Assembly (NCBI GenBank): GCA_964632015.1
Contig: CAZWAT010000100.1
Coordinates: 1-10,228, forward strand
Source of the DNA: JAAYCO01 sp964632015
Lineage (GTDB): Bacteria; Planctomycetota; Phycisphaerae; SM23-33
Direction: 5' to 3'
DNA length: 10,228 nt
Part shown: piece by piece, positions 1 to 7,187 of the stretch
Numbering within the stretch: the first letter of the stretch is position 1
Layout of the letters: each line of letters opens with the position of its first letter
Translations under genes and position numbers: made by a program
Notes under the pieces: generated by a model
Told to the model about the DNA's origin: nothing
What the model saw: only the letters and a program-made list of their open reading frames with translations
The model's database searches: none

Positions 1-726
1 GTTCCGGACGCAGTGGAGAAATGCACGAGCCTACGCAAGGGGCTCGTGCTCGTGACCGGCGAGACGGGCTCCGGCAAGTCGACCACGCTGGCGTCGATGA
101 TCGAGCGCATCAACGAAGAGCGCGCCTGCCACATCATCACGTTGGAGGACCCTGTTGAATACGTCCTTCACAGCCAGAAAAGCGTGATTGAGCAGCGGGA
201 ACTCGGCAGCGACGTGCCCACATTCGCATCGGGTCTTCGTCACGCGCTGCGACAGGACCCCGACATCATTCTGGTCGGCGAAATGCGAGACCTTGAAACA
301 ACCTCAGCGGCTATCAGTGCCGCCGAAACAGGTCACCTCGTGCTGGCGACGCTTCACACCCAGAACGCCGCACAGACAATCGAGCGAATAATAGACATCT
401 ACCCGGCCCAGCAGCAGAACCAGATTCGCGCCATGCTTTCAAACACGCTTCAGGCGGTGGTCAGCCAGGTTCTATTCCCACGCGTTGACACGCCCGGAAT
501 GGTTCCCGCGTGCGAGATTATGATCTGCACGCCGGCAATACGAAACTGCATCCGCGAAAACCGCATTCATGAAATACAGAACATCATTGAAACCAGCAAG
601 GCCGCTGGAATGTGCACGCTGGACGACTCGATCAAAACACAGGTAATCAACGGTAGAATCAGCAAGGCCGACGCCGTTGCGCACGCCGCAAGACCCGAGG
701 CTCTTGCAAAGGCATTGGGGAGCTAA
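1..726 (+). CDS. pilT: Type IV pilus retraction ATPase PilT (5' truncated by window edge)
   Basis: C-terminal two thirds of a PilT-type secretion ATPase, a cytoplasmic hexameric motor that powers pilus retraction by depolymerising pilin subunits. The frame is open to base 1, so the gene starts upstream. Visible in order: Walker A GETGSGKST (usual family form GPTGSGKST, so Glu replaces Pro), an Asp box ITLEDPVEYV, Walker B DPDIILVGEMRDLET, and a His box TGHLVLATLHT. The C-terminal AIRNCIRENRIHEIQN is close to the AIRNLIRE motif characteristic of PilT and needed for retraction. The tetracysteine metal-binding region expected near this position in PilB/GspE is absent, which argues for PilT over the extension ATPase. 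The stop at 724-726 lies 4 nt before pilC, so the two are co-transcribed. PilU or another PilT paralogue is the main alternative. Confidence 0.93.
   Translation, partial: VPDAVEKCTSLRKGLVLVTGETGSGKSTTLASMIERINEERACHIITLEDPVEYVLHSQKSVIEQRELGSDVPTFASGLRHALRQDPDIILVGEMRDLETTSAAISAAETGHLVLATLHTQNAAQTIERIIDIYPAQQQNQIRAMLSNTLQAVVSQVLFPRVDTPGMVPACEIMICTPAIRNCIRENRIHEIQNIIETSKAAGMCTLDDSIKTQVINGRISKADAVAHAARPEALAKALGS
717..722 (+). promoter_or_regulatory. Ribosome binding site of pilC
   Basis: GGGGAG sits 8 nt before ATG 731 and overlaps the last codons of pilT. It decides the pilC start against in-frame starts further upstream (from 677) and implies translational coupling of the two genes. Confidence 0.7.
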
Positions 727-730
727 CACG

Positions 731-1960
731 ATGCCAGAATACAAATATCAGTGCAAAAACAACGGCGGCGAAGTGGTTGCTGGCGTCATAAAGGCGGGCT
801 CTCTTGAAGAGGCAAGCCTGATGATTCGCAACAAGGTCGGTGGGATGCTGCTTGATCTGTCGCCGGCAGGAAGCGACGGCGCAATGAGCATTCTCGACCG
901 CATGCGCGAGGTCAAGGTCGAGTTAGGACCAGGGCTCAAGGATGTCCTTTCGTTTACGACACAACTGGCGGTCATGGTAAAGGCGGGCATTAACATACGT
1001 CAGGCAATCGATGGAATTGCCAGGCAGGTCGAGAACGCCAAGTTCAAGAAAATCCTCATGCAGATTCGCCAAGATGTGGACGCCGGGCAGGCATTTTCGG
1101 TTGCCATTGCGAAACATCCGAAGATCTTCAGCCCACTGTACATCAACATGGTCAAGGCGTCGGAGCTTTCGGGCAGCCTCTCGCAGATGCTCGACAGAAT
1201 AGCGGTATACCTCAACCAGCAGGTCGAGACGCGAAGCATGGTGCGCGGGGCAATGATATACCCGGCCATCATCGCGTTCATGGCCATTTCGACAACGATA
1301 TTCCTGCTGACGTTCGTGCTACCGAAATTTATCGTGATGTTCGAGGGCAAAGAGAACTTCCTTCCCGCCCCGACGAAATTCTTAATCGCCTTGAGCGATT
1401 TCATGAGATACCAGTGGTGTTACATTCTGGGCACACTGGTGGCACTGGTGGTGGGATTAATCTACTTCATGCGCACGCCCCAGGGGAAAATCGTGAAAGA
1501 CAAGCTCGTGCTTCGCATGCCCCTGCTGAGCAAGATGATTCGCGCACTGTGCATCACGCGAGGACTGCACACCATGGGCGAGCTGGTCAACGCCGGTGTG
1601 CCGATGCTCGAAACACTATCCATCACCTCCGACGTTTCGGGAAACACCATGTTCGAGAGAATGTGGAAGAAGGTTCACGATTCGGTGAAGGAAGGCAACA
1701 AGATCGCCACAGAGCTGGACAAGCATGATCATCTTCCCGCAAACGTTGTGCAGATGATCGGCGCGGGCGAGGAATCAGGCAGGCTTGGGGAGGTCATGGC
1801 CGACGTGGCGGACTTCTATAGCAAGGAGCTGCGAAACACCATAAAGTCGGTAACTTCGCTGATTGAACCATTAATGATCGTCTTGATGGGTGCCGTTGTG
1901 GGATTCATCGCCATGAGCATTATCCTGCCCATCTTCAAGATGTCGAGCATGTTGAAATAG
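731..1960 (+). CDS. pilC: Type IV pilus inner-membrane platform protein PilC (GspF family)
   Basis: A 409-residue GspF/PilC-family integral membrane protein, the usual length. It is the inner-membrane platform that couples the PilB/PilT motors to pilin insertion and removal. The N-terminal MPEYKYQCKNNGGEVVAGVI resembles the usual PilC opening. Two cytoplasmic T2SSF-type helical domains follow at about 70-172 and 272-375; both carry the repeated pattern of a hydrophobic helix, then 'AGI/AGV' and a helix with L/I-E. Membrane segments are seen at about 174-197, 228-247 and 378-402. GAGEESGRLGEVM (344-356) matches the conserved family motif G-E-x-S/T-G-x-L. I start at ATG 731 because GGGGAG (717-722) lies 8 nt upstream; the longer frame from 677 would overlap pilT. 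Partner genes are pilT upstream and the minor pilins downstream. Confidence 0.94.
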   Translation: MPEYKYQCKNNGGEVVAGVIKAGSLEEASLMIRNKVGGMLLDLSPAGSDGAMSILDRMREVKVELGPGLKDVLSFTTQLAVMVKAGINIRQAIDGIARQVENAKFKKILMQIRQDVDAGQAFSVAIAKHPKIFSPLYINMVKASELSGSLSQMLDRIAVYLNQQVETRSMVRGAMIYPAIIAFMAISTTIFLLTFVLPKFIVMFEGKENFLPAPTKFLIALSDFMRYQWCYILGTLVALVVGLIYFMRTPQGKIVKDKLVLRMPLLSKMIRALCITRGLHTMGELVNAGVPMLETLSITSDVSGNTMFERMWKKVHDSVKEGNKIATELDKHDHLPANVVQMIGAGEESGRLGEVMADVADFYSKELRNTIKSVTSLIEPLMIVLMGAVVGFIAMSIILPIFKMSSMLK

Positions 1961-2034
1961 CGAAACACCACCTTAGGGTGAATTGATAAACATGAACGAG
2001 ATTTGAAGGAAGCGAGGAAACAAGAGGGAAAATC

Positions 2035-2544
2035 ATGAATAGAACAAGGCCCCTCGCCCGCGGCGGATTCAGCATCATCGAGGCCGCGGTTGCGACAGCA
2101 ATATTGGGCGTAGGAATACTGGCCTTGGTGTCGGCAGTGGCGGCGAGTTCCACCGCCAATGTAAAGGCGAGCGAACTGACGTCGGCAGTCTTCCTTGCGC
2201 AGGAAATCCGCGAATGGACGGCGCGACTTCCGTTCACAGATCCAGACGAATCCACAAACGTCCCGGTGGGACCCGACGGGCAGTCTCCGCAGGTGTTTGT
2301 TGACGACCTAGACGACCTGATGGATGTGACATTCTCGCCACCACGCGACGGTACGGGCCAACAGATGATGGACATGACCGGTTGGTCGCAGACCATCAGG
2401 ATGACCTGGCGCAAGGGCGACAATCTAGAAGAGGTAGTCCAGCCGGGCCAGTCCGATATCATCTTTGTACACGTCACGATAAGCAAGAACGGCAGGGTAG
2501 TTCATAAGACGGGGTGGTTCGCAGTCAGGAGGCCCGAACAATGA
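2035..2544 (+). CDS. Type IV prepilin-like minor pilin, PilV/GspI-like
   Basis: A 169-residue prepilin. The basic leader MNRTRPLARGG ends in the class III signal G11/F12-S-I-I-E16-A: prepilin peptidase would cut after Gly11, methylate Phe12, and Glu16 is the conserved +5 residue. A hydrophobic helix (about 13-38) follows, then an amphipathic stretch and a C-terminal globular domain with beta-strand-like stretches. Such proteins are inserted in the inner membrane and become minor subunits that prime or cap the pilus. The 'EAAVATAILGVGILAL' helix and the first place in a three-gene minor pilin run resemble PilV/GspI, but the globular domain gave me no firm family. GAGGG (2024-2028) is 6 nt before ATG 2035. 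The 74-nt gap after pilC shows no convincing terminator. The stop overlaps a potential start of the next gene (ATGA, 2541-2544). Confidence 0.85.
   Translation: MNRTRPLARGGFSIIEAAVATAILGVGILALVSAVAASSTANVKASELTSAVFLAQEIREWTARLPFTDPDESTNVPVGPDGQSPQVFVDDLDDLMDVTFSPPRDGTGQQMMDMTGWSQTIRMTWRKGDNLEEVVQPGQSDIIFVHVTISKNGRVVHKTGWFAVRRPEQ
2527..2532 (+). promoter_or_regulatory. Strong ribosome binding site at an ATGA overlap
   Basis: AGGAGG lies 8 nt before ATG 2541, which overlaps the stop of the prepilin gene as ATGA. It is the best Shine-Dalgarno match I noticed in the window. It serves a start 32 codons upstream of, and in frame with, the start chosen for the following PilX-like gene (2637). The true start of that gene is therefore in doubt. 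Confidence 0.6.
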
Positions 2545-2636
2545 CACAGCAACCAACCAGACCATACGAGTTGAGCTTAACGCCCGCCTCGCACCGCACA
2601 TGCGGGATACATGAACAACCCCATGGAGAAACCATC

Positions 2637-3941
2637 ATGACCAGACAAAAACTTACGAGGCGCACCGGAGTAGTGTCTGTTCTTGCTGTGATACTGCTGG
2701 CGGTGTTTTCGGGCATTTCGGTCGCAATGGTAGCGATGACAAATTCATCGGTTCAGCAGTCCGCCAACCACGCTCGAATTCAGTCGGCGAGATTTCAGGC
2801 GGACAGCGGGCTTGGAATCTGCATGAGAAACATCGCGCAGGCAAGAATTTCGCCAAATTCAAGCCAGCAGCAGATGCTTGACGAGTTGGCGGCGCAGGTA
2901 GCGTCGATATTTCAACCACTGATCGGCAGCCAAAGCGTCATGTATGATGGGCAGACGATAACCATTCCACAGGCGACCCTGGGCGGTGATGGTCGATACT
3001 TCACCGCAACCATCCAGATGCCAGACGCCGACAAGATCAGGATACGCGTCACCGGACACGAAGGCGCCGTATCTCGCCGGGTCACCATGGACTGTCACCT
3101 CAAGGCGGTCAGAAGCCGGATCTTCGACTTCGGACTGGCGTGCAACAGCAGGATATCCATCAAGGGCGAAATCCTCGACGCCGCTGAATTGCTCGGAGCC
3201 GACATTCTCTCTGCAACATACTCCGACGATCACGCAGTCATGCTGGGTAGCAAAACGGTTATCGAGGGCGAAATACACATCAGCAACCCCAATGGATACG
3301 CAACGTGGGGAAACCATGTCACCGTTGCGGGAACAACCCAGAACATCGCCGATCACATCCACCCCGGCATAGGTCCCGTGCACTTCCCCAGACCCGACAT
3401 CAGTGAATGGGAACAGATGAACCTTAACGTTCTTCCACAGCAATATCCCCAGGGAACCACTTTTGAGAACATCAGAATTCCCGCAAATACCAAGACCACC
3501 TTCGCCGCCCACACCACCATAAATGGGGTGCTGTTCATCGAGGCGCCCAACGATATTCACTTTGCGGGCAACTGCACCATCAACGGCGTAGTCATCACGC
3601 AGGATGCAAAGGACACCGGCAGTTCAAGTTCACTGAAGTTCTCGGGCAATGTTCACACAAACGGAGTCGATGGCACGTTCCTGCTGGCGCCAGGGTTCGA
3701 TGTGACAATGAGCGGGAACGCCTCCGGTATCAACGGATGCATGGCTGCCGAAAGCTTCAAACTGTCAGGCAACGCCGGCGGAACCATAATTGGCACCATG
3801 ATCAATTACGGCGACGATCTGTTCGAAATGACGGGCAACTCCAAGCTCACGATCAGGCGCACGCCGAAAGGACACTTGCCCAAGGGTTTCTATCACGCCG
3901 CCATGTTCGTCCCGGACATAGACACCTATTCGGAGCTATGA
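2637..3941 (+). CDS. PilX/GspK-like membrane-anchored pilus assembly protein with repetitive beta-rich C-terminus
   Basis: A 434-residue protein. A short basic N-terminus (MTRQKLTRRTG) leads into a hydrophobic segment at 11-34, followed by a Gln/Ser/Ala-rich helix ending FQADSGL (53-59). This matches the PilX N-terminal pattern, in which the prepilin Phe-x4-Glu site is missing. Residues 100-160 look beta-rich. From 307 to 401 there are five imperfect repeats of hydrophobic-x-hydrophobic-[A/S/T]-G-N, with the Gly-Asn at 311, 337, 360, 378 and 400. This suggests a beta-helix, bactofilin-like or adhesin-like fold. Position between two prepilin genes supports a role as minor pilin or tip protein. 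Start: ATG 2637 has GGAG (2625-2628) 8 nt upstream and puts the membrane segment near the N-terminus. ATG 2541, with a stronger site, would give 466 residues. The specific function of the C-terminal half is unknown. Confidence 0.75.
   Translation: MTRQKLTRRTGVVSVLAVILLAVFSGISVAMVAMTNSSVQQSANHARIQSARFQADSGLGICMRNIAQARISPNSSQQQMLDELAAQVASIFQPLIGSQSVMYDGQTITIPQATLGGDGRYFTATIQMPDADKIRIRVTGHEGAVSRRVTMDCHLKAVRSRIFDFGLACNSRISIKGEILDAAELLGADILSATYSDDHAVMLGSKTVIEGEIHISNPNGYATWGNHVTVAGTTQNIADHIHPGIGPVHFPRPDISEWEQMNLNVLPQQYPQGTTFENIRIPANTKTTFAAHTTINGVLFIEAPNDIHFAGNCTINGVVITQDAKDTGSSSSLKFSGNVHTNGVDGTFLLAPGFDVTMSGNASGINGCMAAESFKLSGNAGGTIIGTMINYGDDLFEMTGNSKLTIRRTPKGHLPKGFYHAAMFVPDIDTYSEL
3555..3839 (+). 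repeat. Five imperfect Gly-Asn repeats within the PilX-like gene
   Basis: The DNA encodes five copies of a short strand-plus-turn unit: IHFAGN, LKFSGN, VTMSGN, FKLSGN and FEMTGN, at protein residues about 307-401. Spacings between the Gly-Asn pairs are 26, 23, 18 and 22 residues. Each strand is followed by residues such as T-I-N-G-V or G-I-N-G, as in the rungs of a beta-solenoid. The repeats are diverged at DNA level, so they are an old structural repeat rather than a recent tandem expansion. Confidence 0.55.
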
Positions 3942-3943
3942 CA

Positions 3944-4468
3944 ATGACGACAAGAATGAACACCCACAGCACCAGGCGAGCAGGCTTTACGCTCATAGAG
4001 ATTCTCATGGCGTTGGCGATAACGGGTCTGCTGATGGCTGCCCTGGGGGCTGCGACGCATACGTGCCTTAACACCTACAGGCAAAACGAGCATCTCGCGT
4101 CCGCATCGCAAATGGCCAGAAGCGTACTTCATCGCATGACCAGCGAAATACGCACTGCCGCAGCCCTTCAGGCGACGCCGACCAAGCTGACAATCCTCCC
4201 GCCCGACAACTCGCAGGCGATAATCGAGTACTCCTACGAGAATGGAACCTTATGGCGAAGCACCCAACTAGACGGCGTCAAACAGACGCACGAGGTCATC
4301 TCTCAGAACGTCGGGCTTGAGTCCTTTAAGATTGAACACACCATGGGGCTCGACTGGCAGGACCGTTCTTGTGTTACCCAGGTGACGGTGGAAATGCTCA
4401 TAAAGCAAGGCAAATACCGGCTGCCGCTGCGAACCTGCACCTCGCCCCGCAGAAACCAGGTCTATTGA
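3944..4468 (+). CDS. Type IV prepilin-like minor pilin, PilW/GspJ-like
   Basis: A 174-residue prepilin with the canonical processing site G14/F15-T-L-I-E19, a basic leader, and a hydrophobic helix at about 16-37. Prepilin peptidase would cleave and methylate it, and it would be assembled as a minor subunit of the pilus. The region after the helix (ASQMARSVLHRMTSEIR) is typical of PilW/GspJ-like proteins, and the remainder (about 60-174) reads as a beta-rich domain. GGAG (3932-3935) lies 8 nt before ATG 3944, so I chose that start. ATG 3938 overlaps the upstream stop (ATGA) but is only 2 nt from the same site; the two choices differ by two residues. The gene is the last of the pilus cluster in this window. 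The prepilin assignment is firm; the PilW versus GspJ label rests on resemblance and position. Confidence 0.85.
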   Translation: MTTRMNTHSTRRAGFTLIEILMALAITGLLMAALGAATHTCLNTYRQNEHLASASQMARSVLHRMTSEIRTAAALQATPTKLTILPPDNSQAIIEYSYENGTLWRSTQLDGVKQTHEVISQNVGLESFKIEHTMGLDWQDRSCVTQVTVEMLIKQGKYRLPLRTCTSPRRNQVY

Positions 4469-4593
4469 TCAAAAACATGGGCTCGACCCCACAGGGGAAG
4501 ATCCCCGCGCCCGTTGCCTGACAATACAAAACACTTGGTTTGCCCGCCGTGCGTTGGTAGACTGTTTCACCCCAATTGGTAAAGGAACAGAAG
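4469..4593 (+). promoter_or_regulatory. Intergenic gap with a possible apgM promoter
   Basis: This 125-nt stretch separates the pilus genes from apgM. A possible sigma-70-like promoter is TTGGTT (4535-4540), 17-nt spacing, TAGACT (4558-4563), a weak match. Near the start are two competing short hairpin options: CCCC (4487-4490) with GGGG (4494-4497), or GGGGA (4494-4498) with TCCCC (4502-4506). No T-run follows, so a terminator is not supported. AAGGAA (4582-4587) is a plausible ribosome site 6 nt before ATG 4594. Confidence 0.3.
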
Positions 4594-5808
4594 ATGGAAG
4601 ATACGTACGGCAAACTTATTACTTCTCTGGCGATCAAGAACGACAAGCGCATTGTCCTGCTGGTAATGGACGGTCTTGGCGATTGTGACAACGACCACAA
4701 GGGCACCGCCCTTCAGCAGGCGAAGACACCTAATCTCGACGCTCTGGCCGCCAGAAGCGCCATTGGTCAGTTGACCCCGGTTGCAACTGCGGTCACTCCG
4801 GGAAGCGGCCCCGGACACCTTGGCTTATTCGGGTACGATCCTTTGGTCTACCAGGTGGGAAGGGGCGTTCTTTCGGCGTTGGGTGTCGAGTTCCCACTTG
4901 AAGACACCGACGTTGCGGCGAGGCTGAACTTCTGCACCGTCGATAAGTCGGGCAACGTGACCGACCGAAGAGCCGGAAGAATTCCCGACAGCGAAAACCA
5001 TCGCGTGCTTGCGAAGATCAAAGAGAATCTCAAACCACCCGCCGGCGTGGAAGTGTTCTTCGAAACCGAAGCTGAGCACCGAGCCGTAATGGTGCTCCGA
5101 GGCCCGAACCTGGACGACAATATCGGCGATACCGATCCCCAACAGGTGAATGTGCCCGCACTCGACCCAGCAAGGGCGCCGTTCGATAAGTCCCCCACCG
5201 CCAAGATGGTTGCCGACATCATCAAACAGGTCGCCAAGATTCTGGAAAATGAACCCCAGGCGAACATGATTCTTGCTCGCGGGTTCGCCAAACATCCCGA
5301 TTGGCCCAAGTTCCCACAGCGATACAATGTCGACCCCGCAGCCGTTGCCGGTTATCCGATGTACAGAGGTGTTGCAAGGCTGGTGGGCATTCCTGTTGTC
5401 GCCCAGCCCACCACGGCCGAGGATATATGCGCCGAGACCGTCAAGGCGATGAAAGACCACACATTCATATTCTCGCATTTCAAATACACCGACAAGACGG
5501 GCGAAGACGGCGATTTGCCCGCCAAGATCAAGCGAATTGAAGAGATGGACGCCGCCCTGCCCACACTCCTGGAAGCGAAGCCCGACGTACTGCTTATAAC
5601 CGGCGATCACTCGACGCCGCCGAGCATGAAGGCTCACAGTTGGCATCCGGTTCCGGTGCTGATGAACGCCCCGTTCATCCGCGGCGGAGGACCAAAAACC
5701 TTTGACGAGGTCGCATGCAGAGCCGGCGAGATCGGCACGATCCCCTCTAAGGAACTCATGGCCCTGGCATTGGCGCATGCCGGGAAACTCGAGAAGTTCG
5801 GGGCATGA
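4594..5808 (+). CDS. apgM: Cofactor-independent phosphoglycerate mutase, archaeal type (ApgM)
   Basis: A 404-residue cytoplasmic enzyme interconverting 3- and 2-phosphoglycerate in glycolysis and gluconeogenesis. It belongs to the ApgM branch of the alkaline phosphatase superfamily, shorter than the roughly 510-residue GpmI type. Seen: LLVMDGLGD (23-30; metal-binding Asp26), TPGSGPGHLGLFGYDP (68-83) with the predicted nucleophile Ser71, GRGVLSALG (89-97), ARLNFCTVD (109-117), HFKYTDKTGEDGD (295-307) and ITGDHSTPPSMKAHSWHPVP (335-354), which supplies Asp338, His339, His348 and His351 as metal ligands. The catalytic set looks complete and the length is normal. I start at ATG 4594, with AAGGAA 6 nt upstream; a TTG at 4576 is the only longer option and overlaps that site. 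It has no functional link to the pilus genes beside it. Confidence 0.95.
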   Translation: MEDTYGKLITSLAIKNDKRIVLLVMDGLGDCDNDHKGTALQQAKTPNLDALAARSAIGQLTPVATAVTPGSGPGHLGLFGYDPLVYQVGRGVLSALGVEFPLEDTDVAARLNFCTVDKSGNVTDRRAGRIPDSENHRVLAKIKENLKPPAGVEVFFETEAEHRAVMVLRGPNLDDNIGDTDPQQVNVPALDPARAPFDKSPTAKMVADIIKQVAKILENEPQANMILARGFAKHPDWPKFPQRYNVDPAAVAGYPMYRGVARLVGIPVVAQPTTAEDICAETVKAMKDHTFIFSHFKYTDKTGEDGDLPAKIKRIEEMDAALPTLLEAKPDVLLITGDHSTPPSMKAHSWHPVPVLMNAPFIRGGGPKTFDEVACRAGEIGTIPSKELMALALAHAGKLEKFGA

Positions 5809-5835
5809 CACCCCCAGCGAATCAATAAATACAAA

Positions 5836-5873
5836 CGGGCCGGTTACTTCTGTCGCATAGAGTAACCGGCCCG
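5836..5873. terminator. Bidirectional terminator between convergent genes
   Basis: A perfect 13-bp inverted repeat: CGGGCCGGTTACT (5836-5848) pairs with AGTAACCGGCCCG (5861-5873) around a 12-nt loop. It lies between the apgM stop (5808) and the serpin stop (5896), which face each other. Read on the minus strand, the stem is followed by TTTGTATTTATTG, a good U-rich tail. On the plus strand the following ATGTGTTTTA is a poorer tail. It most likely ends both transcripts and is stronger for the minus-strand operon. Confidence 0.8.
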
Positions 5874-5895
5874 ATGTGTTTTATGCCCGACGCGA

Positions 5896-7137
5896 TCAGC
5901 CTCGGGGATCCTTCACTCGCCCCATGAAAAGTATCTCGCCCGTTTCGTTGTGGCGAATAAGGAAGATGAAAGGCCGATCCACGAAGAACTCCACCAGGTC
6001 GTTATACATCGGCACACTGGTTGTTCGCATGACGACCGCTGTGGCGGCGGCGGCTTCTGTTCCGGCTTCGTCAACCTCAACAAACGCCTTGTGAATTACC
6101 GCCGAGATGTACAAATCGCGACGCTCGGTCATGCCTGTGAAATCCGCGTTGTAGCTGAACGCCTCTGGCATGCCCATCGCCTTCAGCGCCTCGTTGAGTT
6201 CAAACTCGCTCGTGAACGTGAATTTCGGAAGCCCCAGCCGAACCGCTCGGAAGGCGAGACTGTTTGACCATTCGTCCAGGCGAGACGGCGAGAGTTTCGC
6301 CTCTGCATCCGCAAGATCACGCTTCGGCAGAATGACCATCATCGCCAGTTCGTCGCCCACGTAAGGCAGCTCAACAACCTGTACGTCCGGGTCTTCCATG
6401 TATCTGAACTGGTGCGTCTGGTTCATCATCTCGACGTCCACGGAATCATCCGGCGAGGTGTGAAACTTCTCGGTACGGGTGTTGGCTTTCTGGAACTGAT
6501 ACGCCCAGTCGCTCTTGAAGTAGATTGCGTTTGTCAGCACAAGCCTGGTCAGCGCATCGAGCACGCCCGGGCCTATAAGATCGGTAATGCGATTGTTCGT
6601 CTTTTGCTCGACCCACTTGTTGATGACCTGTCGCGCCTGCTCGCTCTGTGCGAAGTCAAGGTCGCTCGCCCGGGCCTGAAAGTGTGTCTGAACCTGTTCC
6701 AGAAATTCCTTCTTGAACTGGTAACCCTGCTGCATCCACAGCGCGTTGGCGATGTGCAGCTCATATGCGGGCACGGTGGATGTTTTCATCATGTCGTCGA
6801 TCCACTCGGACTTCTGAAGCATCACGGGCGAGTTGATCCGCTTGATCAGTTCTCCGAACGGCCCGGCCAGTTCATCAGGGGCCATCGAAAACCGTAGTGT
6901 CTTCGCCATTTCCTCGGCGGTGTTGCCCGCTGCCCCCACATACGTCATGCCCAGCGCGGTGCGTATGCTCGTGGGCGAAAAGAAAATGTTTCCCTCTTTC
7001 ATCGAGGCAAGCCGGGCATAGAGATCGGCGGCGAATTCCCGCTGCCCGGTGGCAAGATCATTCGTAGGCTCTTTGCAACTGGCATGCGTCTGGCCGACAC
7101 AAGCGAACACAACAACAGCTATCATCATTCTGCTCAT
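5896..7137 (-). CDS. Exported serpin-family protein (probable serine or cysteine protease inhibitor)
   Basis: A 413-residue full-length serpin. Inhibitory serpins trap proteases by inserting their cleaved reactive-centre loop into a beta-sheet. Landmarks: NIFFSPTSIRTALGM (50-64), ANALWMQ (130-136), LTNAIYFKSDW (201-211), VELPYVGDELAMMVILP (255-271), LPKFTFTSEFELNEAL (303-318), and the C-terminal signature FVDRPFIFLIR...GEILFMGRV (385-408). The hinge EAGTEAAAATA (357-367) has the small residues needed for loop insertion, so inhibitory activity is likely. Counting from Gly359 as P15 puts P1-P1' near Thr373-Ser374, with Arg371 and Met370 close by; the loop seems about five residues longer than in alpha-1-antitrypsin, so P1 is unsure. 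MSRMMIAVVVFACVGQTHASC is a signal peptide; the Cys might be a lipoprotein site but the lipobox is poor. ATG 7137 has AGGGAG 7 nt upstream; in-frame starts at 7167 and 7191 lack this. It is the last gene of its operon. Confidence 0.92.
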   Translation of the reverse strand: MSRMMIAVVVFACVGQTHASCKEPTNDLATGQREFAADLYARLASMKEGNIFFSPTSIRTALGMTYVGAAGNTAEEMAKTLRFSMAPDELAGPFGELIKRINSPVMLQKSEWIDDMMKTSTVPAYELHIANALWMQQGYQFKKEFLEQVQTHFQARASDLDFAQSEQARQVINKWVEQKTNNRITDLIGPGVLDALTRLVLTNAIYFKSDWAYQFQKANTRTEKFHTSPDDSVDVEMMNQTHQFRYMEDPDVQVVELPYVGDELAMMVILPKRDLADAEAKLSPSRLDEWSNSLAFRAVRLGLPKFTFTSEFELNEALKAMGMPEAFSYNADFTGMTERRDLYISAVIHKAFVEVDEAGTEAAAATAVVMRTTSVPMYNDLVEFFVDRPFIFLIRHNETGEILFMGRVKDPRG

Positions 7138-7144
7138 GGTCGCT

Positions 7145-7150
7145 CTCCCT
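7145..7150 (-). promoter_or_regulatory. Ribosome binding site of the serpin gene
   Basis: On the minus strand AGGGAG lies 7 nt before ATG 7137. It fixes the start directly before the signal peptide and lies in the 50-nt gap after the phosphatase stop, in which I see no terminator. The serpin is therefore probably on the same transcript. Confidence 0.65.
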
Positions 7151-7187
7151 GGCATCATGTTGAACATCGCGTCACATGATCGGACGC

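Noticed and set aside
1969..1980. Hairpin CACC-TTAG-GGTG after pilC as a terminator
   Set aside because: The stem is only 4 bp with no T-run, and the downstream prepilin genes are expected to be co-transcribed.
4825..5811. Long open frame (328 codons) on the minus strand opposite apgM
   Set aside because: It lies wholly antisense to a clear enzyme gene, its translation shows no domain I know, and such frames arise from codon bias in GC-rich genes.
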